The position numbers and the translations under genes were made by a program. A stretch of 64,000 nucleotides of DNA from an uncultured Saccharospirillaceae bacterium (lineage in GTDB: Bacteria > Bacteroidota > Bacteroidia > Flavobacteriales_D > CAJJDF01), in assembly GCA_950054195.1 (NCBI GenBank), contig CATLPG010000013.1, positions 1 through 64,000 of the forward strand. Direction: 5' to 3'. Shown here piece after piece: positions 17,021 through 24,756 of this stretch (its first letter is position 1; the number at the start of each line of letters is the position of its first letter). Under the pieces are notes generated by a model. It had not been told where the DNA came from. It ran no database searches and was given only the letters and a program-made list of their open reading frames with translations.

Positions 17021-18290
17021 CTGACGTTATATTTTCAAAATCATTTATCACATCCAGCATTAAAAATGACATATCTTCTGATACATCTTCTTTAAAACAA
17101 ATAATGCTTGTATTTCCCACACCTTCTTCTTTGATTCCATCCCAAACCACATGACGATAAGTAAATGCACTTTTAAATAGCATGATTTCTCCAAACACAT
17201 TGTTTAACGTTGGGAACCAATAAGAATTTTCATAGTTGTTTGATCCAATAGTCACATTTCTTGGATCTGGATCGTAGTTTTTATCGTTTTTATAATTTTC
17301 ATTATGTCTACGGACACCAATAGCCTCACCATCTTCATTGTAAGAAGGATCGTTTTCTGCTTCATTTTTCCCTAGCTCATAGATCAATTTATAACTCAAT
17401 ACCGCAATACCTAATGTTTTATTATCAGTAAACGTATTATCATGAAAATTCACTTGATTAGTTGCTAAAACAATAGAACCTGTACCCGTTGGTACTTGTC
17501 CAACGATTGAACCTTTAGGAGCAAAACTCTTAATGTTATTATTATACACATTATTATTGTAAACCTCAATGTTTTTACCATATTGAGTAAGCATTGGTAA
17601 GTCGAAAATTAAAATTCCACTTACATTTTCGTATACCTCATTATTGAAAATCTTCACGTTTTTAGAGTTCTCACTTTCAATACCTGCTACATTATAAAAT
17701 ACTTCATTGTTACTAATAACCACACTATCCGATTGACCAACATAAATACCAGCATCCGAAGAACCTATAGATCGACAATGATCTATTACTATATTTTTAC
17801 TTAATACAGGGTAAAAAGCATAAGCTCCATTTTTACTACTTACTTTTCCTGTCCAACTACTTTGTACGTACTGCATAATAATACCATCAGTATCCATAAA
17901 TTTTATGTTATCTCCTTTGGCGTCTTCAACGGTTAAGTTTTCAATCGTTATATTTTTGCAGTTACTCACTCGTATCCCCTCTGCTCCTTTCTTTTGATCC
18001 TTAAAACTTAAAATGGTTTTGTCGATTCCTTTTCCTCGGATAATAATATTGCTTACGCCATCCAATGATAGGCTTTGCGATAGTTTGAAATGTCCCTCCT
18101 CTAATTCAATAACGCTGCTGTCTTTAGCTGTTAAAAATTTAGCTAGAATTTCATTTTCTTTGTTTTCGATGTAGTTTCTCTCAGGTGTGTAAGAGGGTGT
18201 TGGCTCTATCTTAATGATAAAATAGGATATAACAACAGTTGCAACTAACAGTAGTAGAACTACACCAATTCTCTTTAATGCTTTTTTCAT
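16995..18290 (-). CDS. Parallel beta-helix protein of the TIGR03805 type
   Basis: A 431-residue exported protein. I chose ATG 18290 because it starts a membrane-anchor or signal segment (MKKALKRIGVVLLLLVATVV); the longer frame from 18404 adds 38 residues unlike any signal. The mature protein has right-handed beta-helix repeats: IIIRGKGIDKTILSF, NITIENLTVEDAKGDNI, NIVIDHCRSIGSSDAGIYVG and VVISNNEVFYNVAGI. These are followed by NVKIFNNEVYENVSGILIF and IEVYNNNVYNNNI. Such folds bind or cleave polysaccharides, but no catalytic residues of a lyase are evident. The 3' end overlaps the cytochrome gene by 26 bp, so the two are almost certainly translated from one message. Confidence 0.88.
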   Translation of the reverse strand: MKKALKRIGVVLLLLVATVVISYFIIKIEPTPSYTPERNYIENKENEILAKFLTAKDSSVIELEEGHFKLSQSLSLDGVSNIIIRGKGIDKTILSFKDQKKGAEGIRVSNCKNITIENLTVEDAKGDNIKFMDTDGIIMQYVQSSWTGKVSSKNGAYAFYPVLSKNIVIDHCRSIGSSDAGIYVGQSDSVVISNNEVFYNVAGIESENSKNVKIFNNEVYENVSGILIFDLPMLTQYGKNIEVYNNNVYNNNIKSFAPKGSIVGQVPTGTGSIVLATNQVNFHDNTFTDNKTLGIAVLSYKLIYELGKNEAENDPSYNEDGEAIGVRRHNENYKNDKNYDPDPRNVTIGSNNYENSYWFPTLNNVFGEIMLFKSAFTYRHVVWDGIKEEGVGNTSIICFKEDVSEDMSFLMLDVINDFENITSDVSKFKCK

Positions 18291-18479
18291 AGGAAGGTTT
18301 TCACTTGTAATAAAGTTAATGTTGTAATTTTTTAGATGCAAATAAATAAACAGAATGCTTATCATTCTTTCACATTTGTTAATCAGACTGCTACACTCAA
18401 TCAAAATACCCGTTCACTCATTCTATGTTTCAAACTTTATCATTTCATATTTAATTAGTGTAAACAAAATTTAAACACC

Positions 18480-19646
18480 ATGAAAGCACTAAGAAAATTT
18501 AAGCGAGAAATAAGTACAAGTTTAGCCTTTAGTATGATCTTTTTTAGTTGTACATCTGCTACTACCCAACAAGAAAATCAACTCCTTGGACAACTCACTC
18601 CTCCACCTACAGAAAACACGATTAACATTGCTTTGTTATTAGATACGAGCAACAGTATGGATGGTTTAATTGAGCAAGCAAAATCACAACTTTGGAAAAT
18701 TGTAGATGAACTTTCAGAAGCAAAAAAGCAAGAGCAAAAAGCAAAGCTTCAAATAGCACTGTATGAATATGGAAATGACCGACTAAACAGTGAAGTTGGT
18801 TATATTAGAAAGGTATTGGCTTTAACTTCTGATCTTGATGATATTTCAGAGCAACTTTTTGCACTTACTACTAATGGTGGAAGCGAATATTGCGGTTATG
18901 TAATTGAAACTGCTACAAACGAATTAGACTGGGGTAATGAACAACTAGGGTTAAATGCCATTTTCATTGCAGGAAATGAACCTTTTACTCAAGGACCAAA
19001 GAACTACCAAACTTCATGTAAAAATGCATTAAACAAAGGAATTACGATAAATACGATTTTTTGTGGAGGTTTTGAAGAAGGCATCTCCGGAAAATGGATG
19101 GATGGAGCGAAACTTACAGAGGGAAGTTACATGAATATTGACATGAACAAGGAAACTGTTTACATTGAAACTCCTTATGACGATGAAATTAACACCCTCA
19201 ACAACAAACTCAATGATACTTATATTCCATTTGGATCGTTAGGGTACAGTAAAAAGAATAAACAATTATCTCAAGATGCTAATGCATTGAGTTATGGAGC
19301 TGCTAATAATGTAAAACGTACCATTTCCAAAAGCAAGCATGTATATATGAATTCTTCTTGGGATTTAGTAGATGCTAAAAAAGAAAACAACGTTCAAATT
19401 GAAAAAATCAAGGAAAAAGACTTACCTCAAGAAATGAAAGGGATGAGTTTGGAAGAAAAAAAGGTCTATGTTGATAACAAAGCAAAGGAAAGAAAAGCCA
19501 TCCAAAATAAGATTAAAGAATTAGCTGAAAAGCGAAAAGCTTATGTAGCTGAAAAGCAAAAAGAATCTGGTGAAAATTTAAGTCTGGATGCCACTATGAT
19601 TAAAGCCATAAAAAAACAAGCAACTGATAAAGGATTTACTTTCTAA
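18480..19646 (+). CDS. von Willebrand factor A domain lipoprotein
   Basis: A 388-residue exported protein. A lipobox-like FSMIFFSC places a possible lipid Cys at about 24. The vWA domain starts INIALLLDTSNSMDGLIEQA: DTSNS is the MIDAS metal-binding motif. IALYEYGND and TNGGSEYCGYVIETA fit the later MIDAS residues. After residue 290 the protein is Lys/Glu-rich and probably coiled coil (EKIKEKDLPQEMKGMSLEEK). vWA proteins bind ligands through the metal site; the ligand here is unknown. It is divergent from the beta-helix gene (about 190 bp apart) and convergent with the CotH gene, so it appears monocistronic. Confidence 0.85.
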   Translation: MKALRKFKREISTSLAFSMIFFSCTSATTQQENQLLGQLTPPPTENTINIALLLDTSNSMDGLIEQAKSQLWKIVDELSEAKKQEQKAKLQIALYEYGNDRLNSEVGYIRKVLALTSDLDDISEQLFALTTNGGSEYCGYVIETATNELDWGNEQLGLNAIFIAGNEPFTQGPKNYQTSCKNALNKGITINTIFCGGFEEGISGKWMDGAKLTEGSYMNIDMNKETVYIETPYDDEINTLNNKLNDTYIPFGSLGYSKKNKQLSQDANALSYGAANNVKRTISKSKHVYMNSSWDLVDAKKENNVQIEKIKEKDLPQEMKGMSLEEKKVYVDNKAKERKAIQNKIKELAEKRKAYVAEKQKESGENLSLDATMIKAIKKQATDKGFTF

Positions 19647-19661
19647 AAGCTAGGAAATAAA

Positions 19662-21134
19662 CTAGAGGTTTGAAAAATAATTATCTAGAAAGATTAACCG
19701 ATTGGAAATCCAGCTATTAATATATTGCTTTTCTGCTTGAATATTAAAGTTGGAGTTCCATTTGGTGTTTTCTAATTCCTCTGCATTATAATTAGCTAAT
19801 TGATTGAGGTTTGACTCAAACAATGCCTTTATTGTTGCTTCGCTAAATTGGTTGCTTCTTAACAGTTCCCAACGGTTCTTTACTTTATTCCTAAAATCAT
19901 TAGTATTTAACTCTAACAAGCGACTAAACAAATTATTTTCATTTGTTTTATTATAACTACGAGTATAACCTTGACTAGTTCTCCCCCAAGTCGCATCTAA
20001 ATCCCACAGTAATATTTTAAACTTTTGTGTTTGATCTTTCTTCAAGAAAAACCAATTTTTACCCAAATTATCATATCCATCACATAAGCTCATAAACAAA
20101 TAGTAATCAATAGTATTATTGATATCCAATTGATCAAAGATTTTTTGATTAAACTCAGCATTACTTGCTGTTGTTATTAGCCTTGATAATTCATAAAAAT
20201 CATCCCATGAATCTTTTTCAGATGGATCAGGATAAACTTGCTCCCAATCTGCCCAAAACTTACCACTTGGCATATTCGCTGGTAGTTCAAGGAACTTTGT
20301 GAAAGTACTATTATCAATTCCTTCGTGCATTGAGGAATTGTTAGACAAATTAAGATTTTCATCAGTATATATTTCTGACAACCGATAGAGTCCTAACGAT
20401 TTGTTATTAACAAAAAGTTCAAGAAACTCTGACTCAATAGAAACACTTGACAAGCTACTCCACAACTCGAAACATACTTTATTTCTAACTTTTGATTTAT
20501 CAGTAAAAAGAGCATCTAGAGCCCATTTATGGTTTGTTTCAAAATTAAAAAAACTAGAAGATGACACGTCTTTTAATGCTTTCGTTTGTAAAGGGGCAAA
20601 GCCATAAGATTTTTTATCGTTAAACACCGATGATTTACCTCGTATTTCAATTCCGATATACTTGTTGTAACTAGGAATGGGGTAATTAGCATAATTAACC
20701 GTTAATTTAGCTAATGATTTAGGATCATTTTTTATGTCATCATAGGTAACGACTCTAGCCAAAGTTAGGTTAGTAAAAATAAACTTCAAGTTAAGCGTTT
20801 TATCTAATAGTTTAACTTGTAGATCATAAGGTTTGTGATATTCAAGATCTCCAAATGAATTAACGTGATTATTTTGAAGACTAATTTGCTTATTAAACAA
20901 TACTTCTGCTTCGTTTTGGAATTTAACTAATGCTTGAAAATTCTGAAGCTCATTGTTGGATATGGGATACTTTAGTAGATTTAAATCGTCATCGTAGAAA
21001 CAATCTTTTCCATTTAAATTTAAAATTAAAGGAAGACTAAAACCAGGGGTTGGTTCACCATCTAGTATTACTGTTTTTTTCGTACAGCTTACTACTAAAA
21101 AGAGTGATAAAAATATGTATACAATCTTGCTCAT
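19662..21134 (-). CDS. CotH-like kinase family lipoprotein
   Basis: A 490-residue protein with a lipoprotein signal (IFLSLFLVVSC, Cys17). CotH-fold kinase hallmarks are YIGIEIRGKSSVFNDKKSYGF (residues 159-179, broken here for length as RGKSS then KKSYGF), LDALFTDKSKVRNKVCFELW at 206-224 and the metal-binding KILLWDLDATWGR at 373-385. CotH proteins are atypical kinases that phosphorylate spore-coat or secreted proteins. In non-spore-forming bacteria the substrate is unknown. The preceding DUF2490 gene ends 1 bp before this start, so the two form an operon of a lipoprotein and a predicted outer-membrane barrel. Confidence 0.85.
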   Translation of the reverse strand: MSKIVYIFLSLFLVVSCTKKTVILDGEPTPGFSLPLILNLNGKDCFYDDDLNLLKYPISNNELQNFQALVKFQNEAEVLFNKQISLQNNHVNSFGDLEYHKPYDLQVKLLDKTLNLKFIFTNLTLARVVTYDDIKNDPKSLAKLTVNYANYPIPSYNKYIGIEIRGKSSVFNDKKSYGFAPLQTKALKDVSSSSFFNFETNHKWALDALFTDKSKVRNKVCFELWSSLSSVSIESEFLELFVNNKSLGLYRLSEIYTDENLNLSNNSSMHEGIDNSTFTKFLELPANMPSGKFWADWEQVYPDPSEKDSWDDFYELSRLITTASNAEFNQKIFDQLDINNTIDYYLFMSLCDGYDNLGKNWFFLKKDQTQKFKILLWDLDATWGRTSQGYTRSYNKTNENNLFSRLLELNTNDFRNKVKNRWELLRSNQFSEATIKALFESNLNQLANYNAEELENTKWNSNFNIQAEKQYINSWISNRLIFLDNYFSNL

Positions 21135-21135
21135 C

Positions 21136-21813
21136 CTATAATTTGAATGTGTAATACACTCTAGTAAACATGAAATGTAATGGGTAAAGTGAGTTTAGTT
21201 CTCTTTCATAGCCAAAAGACAAATCAAATTGACCATACTTTGTTTCAATTTCGTCTCCTACTACAAACCTTAATTCACTGAAATAAGGTTTTCTGTAATA
21301 TAAAATAGTTCTAAATATTTCTGTTGTGAAATATAGTTCATGATGATTCTTAAGTTTGTAAAACAATCCAACTCTATTTCTAATAGCTGATTTAGACTCA
21401 CCTTTATTGGGTTGGGCAGTAAACAAGTTTTCATATGCCGTTTGATGCCTTAATCGATATCTAAATTTAAGGTGTTTGATCAGCTTCGTTCTATATTTGA
21501 AATCAAGGTTGTATCGCCAATTCTGTGATTGTGTTTCATCTCTTTTTTGATTGATATAATACCTTAATTCTCCTCCGATTCTAAACTCCTTATTGATTTT
21601 ATAGGATAGTCCTATTTCCGAAATATATTTATCAAGTTCTGATAAACTTTCTTGAAATCGAATATCCTGACTTAAACTAAGATCAAGGTCTTTCGTGAGG
21701 TCATATTTTAATGTAGCCCCCATCCATGCTCCAACATCTTGCGTTGTTTTAATTTGCTGAGCATGCAAACACAGTATAGGTATCATTAGAATAAGTTGTA
21801 CTACTATCTTCAT
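21136..21813 (-). CDS. DUF2490 outer-membrane beta-barrel protein
   Basis: A 225-residue protein with a signal peptide (MKIVVQLILMIPILCLHAQ). The rest alternates amphipathic strands and ends in an aromatic strand (HFMFTRVYYTFKL), typical of outer-membrane barrels. The patterns TQDVGAWMGATLKYDLTKDL, LSQDIRFQESLSELDKYISE and ELRYYINQKRDE match DUF2490 proteins. No function is assigned to the family; in this window it is cotranscribed with a CotH-like kinase gene 1 bp downstream. It is about 130 bp from the displaced spoIID fragment. Confidence 0.82.
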   Translation of the reverse strand: MKIVVQLILMIPILCLHAQQIKTTQDVGAWMGATLKYDLTKDLDLSLSQDIRFQESLSELDKYISEIGLSYKINKEFRIGGELRYYINQKRDETQSQNWRYNLDFKYRTKLIKHLKFRYRLRHQTAYENLFTAQPNKGESKSAIRNRVGLFYKLKNHHELYFTTEIFRTILYYRKPYFSELRFVVGDEIETKYGQFDLSFGYERELNSLYPLHFMFTRVYYTFKL

Positions 21814-21892
21814 CAGTCTTCCTCGTTGGGAATAACATTTATTTATCGGTTCAACACTTTATGTTTACAAGTAAAGTTAGGGATTAAAGTAG

Positions 21893-21917
21893 ATTTAATG
21901 TTGATTTAACATTAAAT
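21893..21917. promoter_or_regulatory. 10-bp inverted repeat upstream of the DUF2490-CotH operon
   Basis: ATTTAATGTT (21893-21902) and AACATTAAAT (21908-21917) are perfect inverted arms with a 5-nt spacer, 80 bp before the DUF2490 start. It may be an operator or an AT-rich hairpin; there is no further support. Confidence 0.35.
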
Positions 21918-21923
21918 TAATAT

Positions 21924-21955
21924 AAAAAGGTGTTGTTTTAGAATTTAAAACAACA
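21924..21955 (-). terminator. Terminator after the displaced spoIID end
   Basis: Minus strand: TGTTGTTTTA (21955-21946), 5-nt loop, TAAAACAACA (21940-21931), then CC and TTTTT. The 10-bp stem is perfect and the spoIID stop codon lies next to the loop. It looks like the original intrinsic terminator of spoIID, now attached to the gene fragment. Confidence 0.7.
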
Positions 21956-22043
21956 TATAAAAACTTATCGCACGTTCATCCAGTAGGAAAATATTGCTGT
22001 AATAAAACTTGAGGATATCTTTATACGAGTAGCCTGTTTTGCT
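21945..22043 (-). pseudogene. Displaced 3' end of spoIID/lytB gene (32 codons plus stop)
   Basis: This 99-bp segment is an in-frame copy of the last 32 codons and stop of the spoIID gene at 23614-24756, 89 of 99 bases identical. Eight of the ten differences are synonymous; the other two change one codon (CGT against CAA, Arg for Gln). Constraint of this kind means both copies evolved as functional coding sequence before they came to lie together. The fragment retains the terminator hairpin, whereas the copy on the intact gene is cut off right after the stop. It begins 3 bp after the toxin gene ends. It has no start codon and is not expected to be translated. Confidence 0.85.
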
Positions 22044-22046
22044 TTA

Positions 22047-22370
22047 CTAATTGTGGTTCTCAAAACTCAATCGAAAGAGATTATTCATCCAGTCTGTTTT
22101 CCATTCTATTATCAATAAATAACTTACATGAATTTCTTTTTGATTAAATGTATAATAAAAAGACGTTTGTTTAGTTACTTTGCATCTGTATAGTTTCAAT
22201 GATTTAGATCGCCTATTACTCTCTGGAAAAGTATCTATTTGCTCGAGTGATTTGGTTAATTTTTTCAAAAACTTTTTCTTAGAAGATTGAGACCATTCAA
22301 CTTCTAAATATTTTAATAGTGACTCTAGTTTTTGTTCTGCTATTTTTGAGAAGATTACTTTCCTTTTCAC
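22047..22370 (-). CDS. ParE/RelE-family toxin
   Basis: A 107-residue basic protein of the ParE/RelE superfamily: KVIFSKIAEQKLESLLKYLE at the N-terminus, then SKKKFLKKLTKSLEQIDTFP, LKLYRCKVTKQTSFYYTFN and a long C-terminal stretch. The small helical hairpin plus four-stranded sheet is the expected fold. ParE-like toxins inhibit gyrase and RelE-like ones cut mRNA; sequence alone does not decide here. It overlaps its antitoxin gene by 1 bp. Its stop lies 3 bp from the displaced spoIID end, so it is the last gene of the inserted segment. Confidence 0.82.
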   Translation of the reverse strand: MKRKVIFSKIAEQKLESLLKYLEVEWSQSSKKKFLKKLTKSLEQIDTFPESNRRSKSLKLYRCKVTKQTSFYYTFNQKEIHVSYLLIIEWKTDWMNNLFRLSFENHN

Positions 22371-22597
22371 TATTGATGTCTGCTAAGTATCTCTTCATAA
22401 GAAACAACTTCTCCATTTTGTATTTGACTCTTACCCAATTCTATACTTTTAATATCATCATCAGATAATTCATTAGCAAAATCATCTTCATTATTATTCA
22501 ACACTTCTTCAATCTTTCTTAAAAGATCAATGTCTGTTGTGTTAAGTAACCTCTTTAGTAAGGTATCTCTATATTTTAGGTATTCTAGTGTTCCCAT
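22370..22597 (-). CDS. Antitoxin of the ParE/RelE pair
   Basis: A 75-residue acidic protein directly upstream of the toxin, with a 1-bp overlap. The N-terminal half is helical (YLKYRDTLLKRLLNTTDIDL), the C-terminal half acidic and probably disordered until bound (SDDDIKSIELGKSQIQNGEV, SYEEILSRH). This pattern is usual for antitoxins of Bacteroidota ParE-type modules. It should neutralise the toxin and repress the promoter, although no operator is evident. The ATG at 22597 is the first in frame. Confidence 0.78.
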   Translation of the reverse strand: MGTLEYLKYRDTLLKRLLNTTDIDLLRKIEEVLNNNEDDFANELSDDDIKSIELGKSQIQNGEVVSYEEILSRHQ

Positions 22598-22756
22598 AGT
22601 ACTAATATAAACGTAAATTACACATGAAATGTTTCTTTGTGTTCTTTTTTTAAATTTTTTAGTATAGATAATTTATATTGCATACAATTAAACATACTTC
22701 TTCACTTTGTCACTTTAGCTCAACTAAAATCGAATTTTATAATTGCATTGATTACC

Positions 22757-22810
22757 GAAGTCACAGACTTCTACTATTTATGCCCACAAGTTACACTATG
22801 GTTAAACTTG
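22757..22810. repeat. REP-like hairpin pair
   Basis: GAAGTC-ACA-GACTTC (22757-22771) is a perfect 6-bp stem. It is followed by CAAGTT (22787-22792) paired with AACTTG (22805-22810). GAAGTCACAGACTTC and CACAAGTTACAC motifs recur in dispersed REP-type elements of Bacteroidota, so this looks like a decayed element. It lies between the antitoxin gene and the membrane-protein gene. Confidence 0.4.
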
Positions 22811-22831
22811 CGGGAACTAAGGATTCAAGAA

Positions 22832-23305
22832 TTAGTAATTCTCATTAGTGTCTGGGTACATTTCATAATAATCATAACTAGATAGTTGCTCCCAGTGAAA
22901 CTTAAATCCAGTATCTAATGTTTTTATTTCAAAATTTCTTTCCATATAAAATACATTATCTGGCAAACTAAAAAAGAGTATCATAATTCCTAAAAATATA
23001 CCTGAAACAATCATGATGATCACAGTTATTAATCTCTTCAAGATTATTCTTTTAATAAAACGATGAAAGACATAGGTAACAATAAAGCAGAAAAGAAAAT
23101 ATGTAATAACATCTAATAGCAACTCTCCTATAAAATACTTGGAGCACATGGATGTATGCCAGCAAGGAGCACTGTAGGGTAAAGGAAAACCAATAAGAAC
23201 CTCATGAAAATGTTCATTATTGACCTCAACAAACCACCATTTAGTAACTAACCCAAATGAAATTATCGTTAAAGGAAGAACCAGTTTCCAGGTTAATTGT
23301 TTCAT
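22832..23305 (-). CDS. Hypothetical inner-membrane protein
   Basis: A 157-residue protein with hydrophobic segments at about 8-24, 58-80 and 90-113. A conserved-looking periplasmic stretch lies between the first two: TKWWFVEVNNEHFHEVLIGF and PLPYSAPCWHTSMCSKYFIG. Proteins with a KWW/KWRF, a GFP(L/F)PY and a WHTSM element occur widely in Bacteroidota without known function. It lies inside the segment flanked by the two spoIID 3' ends. Confidence 0.6.
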   Translation of the reverse strand: MKQLTWKLVLPLTIISFGLVTKWWFVEVNNEHFHEVLIGFPLPYSAPCWHTSMCSKYFIGELLLDVITYFLFCFIVTYVFHRFIKRIILKRLITVIIMIVSGIFLGIMILFFSLPDNVFYMERNFEIKTLDTGFKFHWEQLSSYDYYEMYPDTNENY

Positions 23306-23424
23306 TTCTTTGATTTTATAAATTACGTACTTACAAAATATTAATAATATATTACAGCCCTTACTTATTTACAGGTTAACGGCTTAATACACTGATAAAC
23401 ATCAAAATAAACACATATCTTTAT

Positions 23425-23586
23425 TTATTTACGAGTTCTTCGAAGTAAAATAACCAATGTAAATAATATTAAGCATATAATTAGAATGTAAAACCATATG
23501 TTAGGATAAAAAGAAACGCCCAAATCTTCTGAATAAGGACGAAGATTATTATCTAACAAAGAGCCTCTTATAGTATCAGTATTCAT
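23425..23586 (-). CDS. Small single-pass membrane protein (53 residues)
   Basis: ATG 23586 to TAA 23427-23425 encodes 53 residues. A polar N-terminus (MNTDTIRGSLLDNNLRPYSE) is followed by a hydrophobic helix of about 19 residues (WFYILIICLILFTLVILL) and a basic end RRTRK. The positive tail suggests N-out, C-in topology. It begins 27 bp downstream of the intact spoIID stop and reads the same way. I do not recognise it; the clean frame and membrane topology support a real gene, but the short length leaves doubt. Confidence 0.45.
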   Translation of the reverse strand: MNTDTIRGSLLDNNLRPYSEDLGVSFYPNIWFYILIICLILFTLVILLRRTRK

Positions 23587-23613
23587 TAATCTTAAATTGG
23601 TTTATATTATGAC

Positions 23614-23712
23614 TTAAAACAACATATAAAAGCTTATCGCTTGCTCATCCAACAGAAAAATGTTGCTGTAATAAAATTTGAGGATATCTTTATACGAATA
23701 GCCTGTTTTGCT
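23614..23712 (-). repeat. spoIID 3'-end direct repeat, copy joined to the intact gene
   Basis: The 99 bp at the end of spoIID match 21945-22043 at 89 positions in the same orientation. The match ends exactly at the stop codon on one side and at codon AGC (Ser) on the other. The two copies bound 22044-23613 (1570 bp). Confidence 0.9.
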
Positions 23713-24756
23713 CATGGCAATGGCTCCTTCTTGGCAAAGTCCAACACCATGGCCAAAACCCTTTCCTGTTAATACCACTTTATCTCCAATATCTGTAACT
23801 GAGAAAAAAGTAGATTTTAACCTAAAAAAAGAACGAATTTCTGTGAGTTTGATATACTCTCCTCCTACTTGGTAATTCTTTTTTCGATTGACTCCTTGAG
23901 TAAAGTCTAAGGTTTGATTTTTAATTTCTTCTGGTGTTTTATTTAAACGATTAGATAAATAATCTACCCAATCATTTTTGTCAATGGTTTTCTTCCAATT
24001 TGCCTGACTCGATTTTCGGCAATGACTATCGTAAACAGGCTCTAAATTATCTAATCGTTTGCTCCACACATAATCAGTCGTAGATGTTCGTCCTCCACAA
24101 TTAGAATGAAACAGTGTGTTAATGGAACTCAAATCTTGATTAATTATCACTTGTCCAACAGTAAAGTTTACTGCTCGTTCTATTTTTTCATCGTAGTTAA
24201 TCCCCTTGTATACTTGACAGTGGGTATGATCACATAAATCAAATCCCTCTTCCTCATGCTTGTGCATAAATAAGGCGTACGTTCTACTTATTACCGCTTG
24301 CACTTTGTAATATTCTTCGTTGTAGCCATAACCAACCTCTCCTTTTACTGCTCCTTCCACATATTTTTCAAGATCAATTTCATTAACAACCTGTAAATGT
24401 CCAGCATAGGAATAAAAAATAATATCTCCCTTATACCTTCTTTCTTTTCCATAAGGAAATAGTTTCAAACTGTTTTCTGGGGAACGTCTGCTTAATCTAA
24501 ACCATCTAAAGTTGCCGAGTAACTCATCGTTTTTAATTACTTGTACTTTATCTCCATTTACCTTTACAGTTAGCTTTTCTGATGATTCCTGCATAGTAGG
24601 AAATTGCATACTTTCGGAGAAAAGATCGTACCTCCCTATATTGTATTTCACCACAATACTTTTTACAGGGCTGCTTTCAAATAAGCCAATACGAATATCT
24701 TTTGCTAGTGTAACCTCAGCAATCAAAACAAACCATATAAAAAGACAAATACGCAT
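23614..24756 (-). CDS. SpoIID/LytB domain protein
   Basis: A 380-residue exported protein (signal MRICLFIWFVLIAEVTLAK). The SpoIID/LytB domain spans roughly 115-360: EIDLEKYVEGAVKGEVGYGY, VISRTYALFMHKHEEEGF, CDHTHCQVYKG, FHSNCGGRTSTTDYVW and GKGFGHGVGLCQEGAIAMSK. In spore formers SpoIID is a lytic transglycosylase acting on denuded peptidoglycan; here a peptidoglycan role is likely but untested. The start codon overlaps the lpxB stop by one base (TAATG). The last 32 codons are duplicated at 21945-22043. The original terminator is with that copy, so this gene's own end looks recently acquired. Confidence 0.9.
   Translation of the reverse strand: MRICLFIWFVLIAEVTLAKDIRIGLFESSPVKSIVVKYNIGRYDLFSESMQFPTMQESSEKLTVKVNGDKVQVIKNDELLGNFRWFRLSRRSPENSLKLFPYGKERRYKGDIIFYSYAGHLQVVNEIDLEKYVEGAVKGEVGYGYNEEYYKVQAVISRTYALFMHKHEEEGFDLCDHTHCQVYKGINYDEKIERAVNFTVGQVIINQDLSSINTLFHSNCGGRTSTTDYVWSKRLDNLEPVYDSHCRKSSQANWKKTIDKNDWVDYLSNRLNKTPEEIKNQTLDFTQGVNRKKNYQVGGEYIKLTEIRSFFRLKSTFFSVTDIGDKVVLTGKGFGHGVGLCQEGAIAMSKTGYSYKDILKFYYSNIFLLDEQAISFYMLF

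Noticed and set aside
22637-22885. 82-residue plus-strand frame across the REP-like hairpins
   Set aside because: It runs through the hairpins and into the antisense of a likely membrane-protein gene, and its sequence has no sign of a protein fold. Probably spurious.
22044-23613. Integron cassette or tRNA-type integrative element
   Set aside because: No integrase, no attC-like structure beyond simple hairpins, and no tRNA gene at the boundary. The repeat is a protein-coding gene end.
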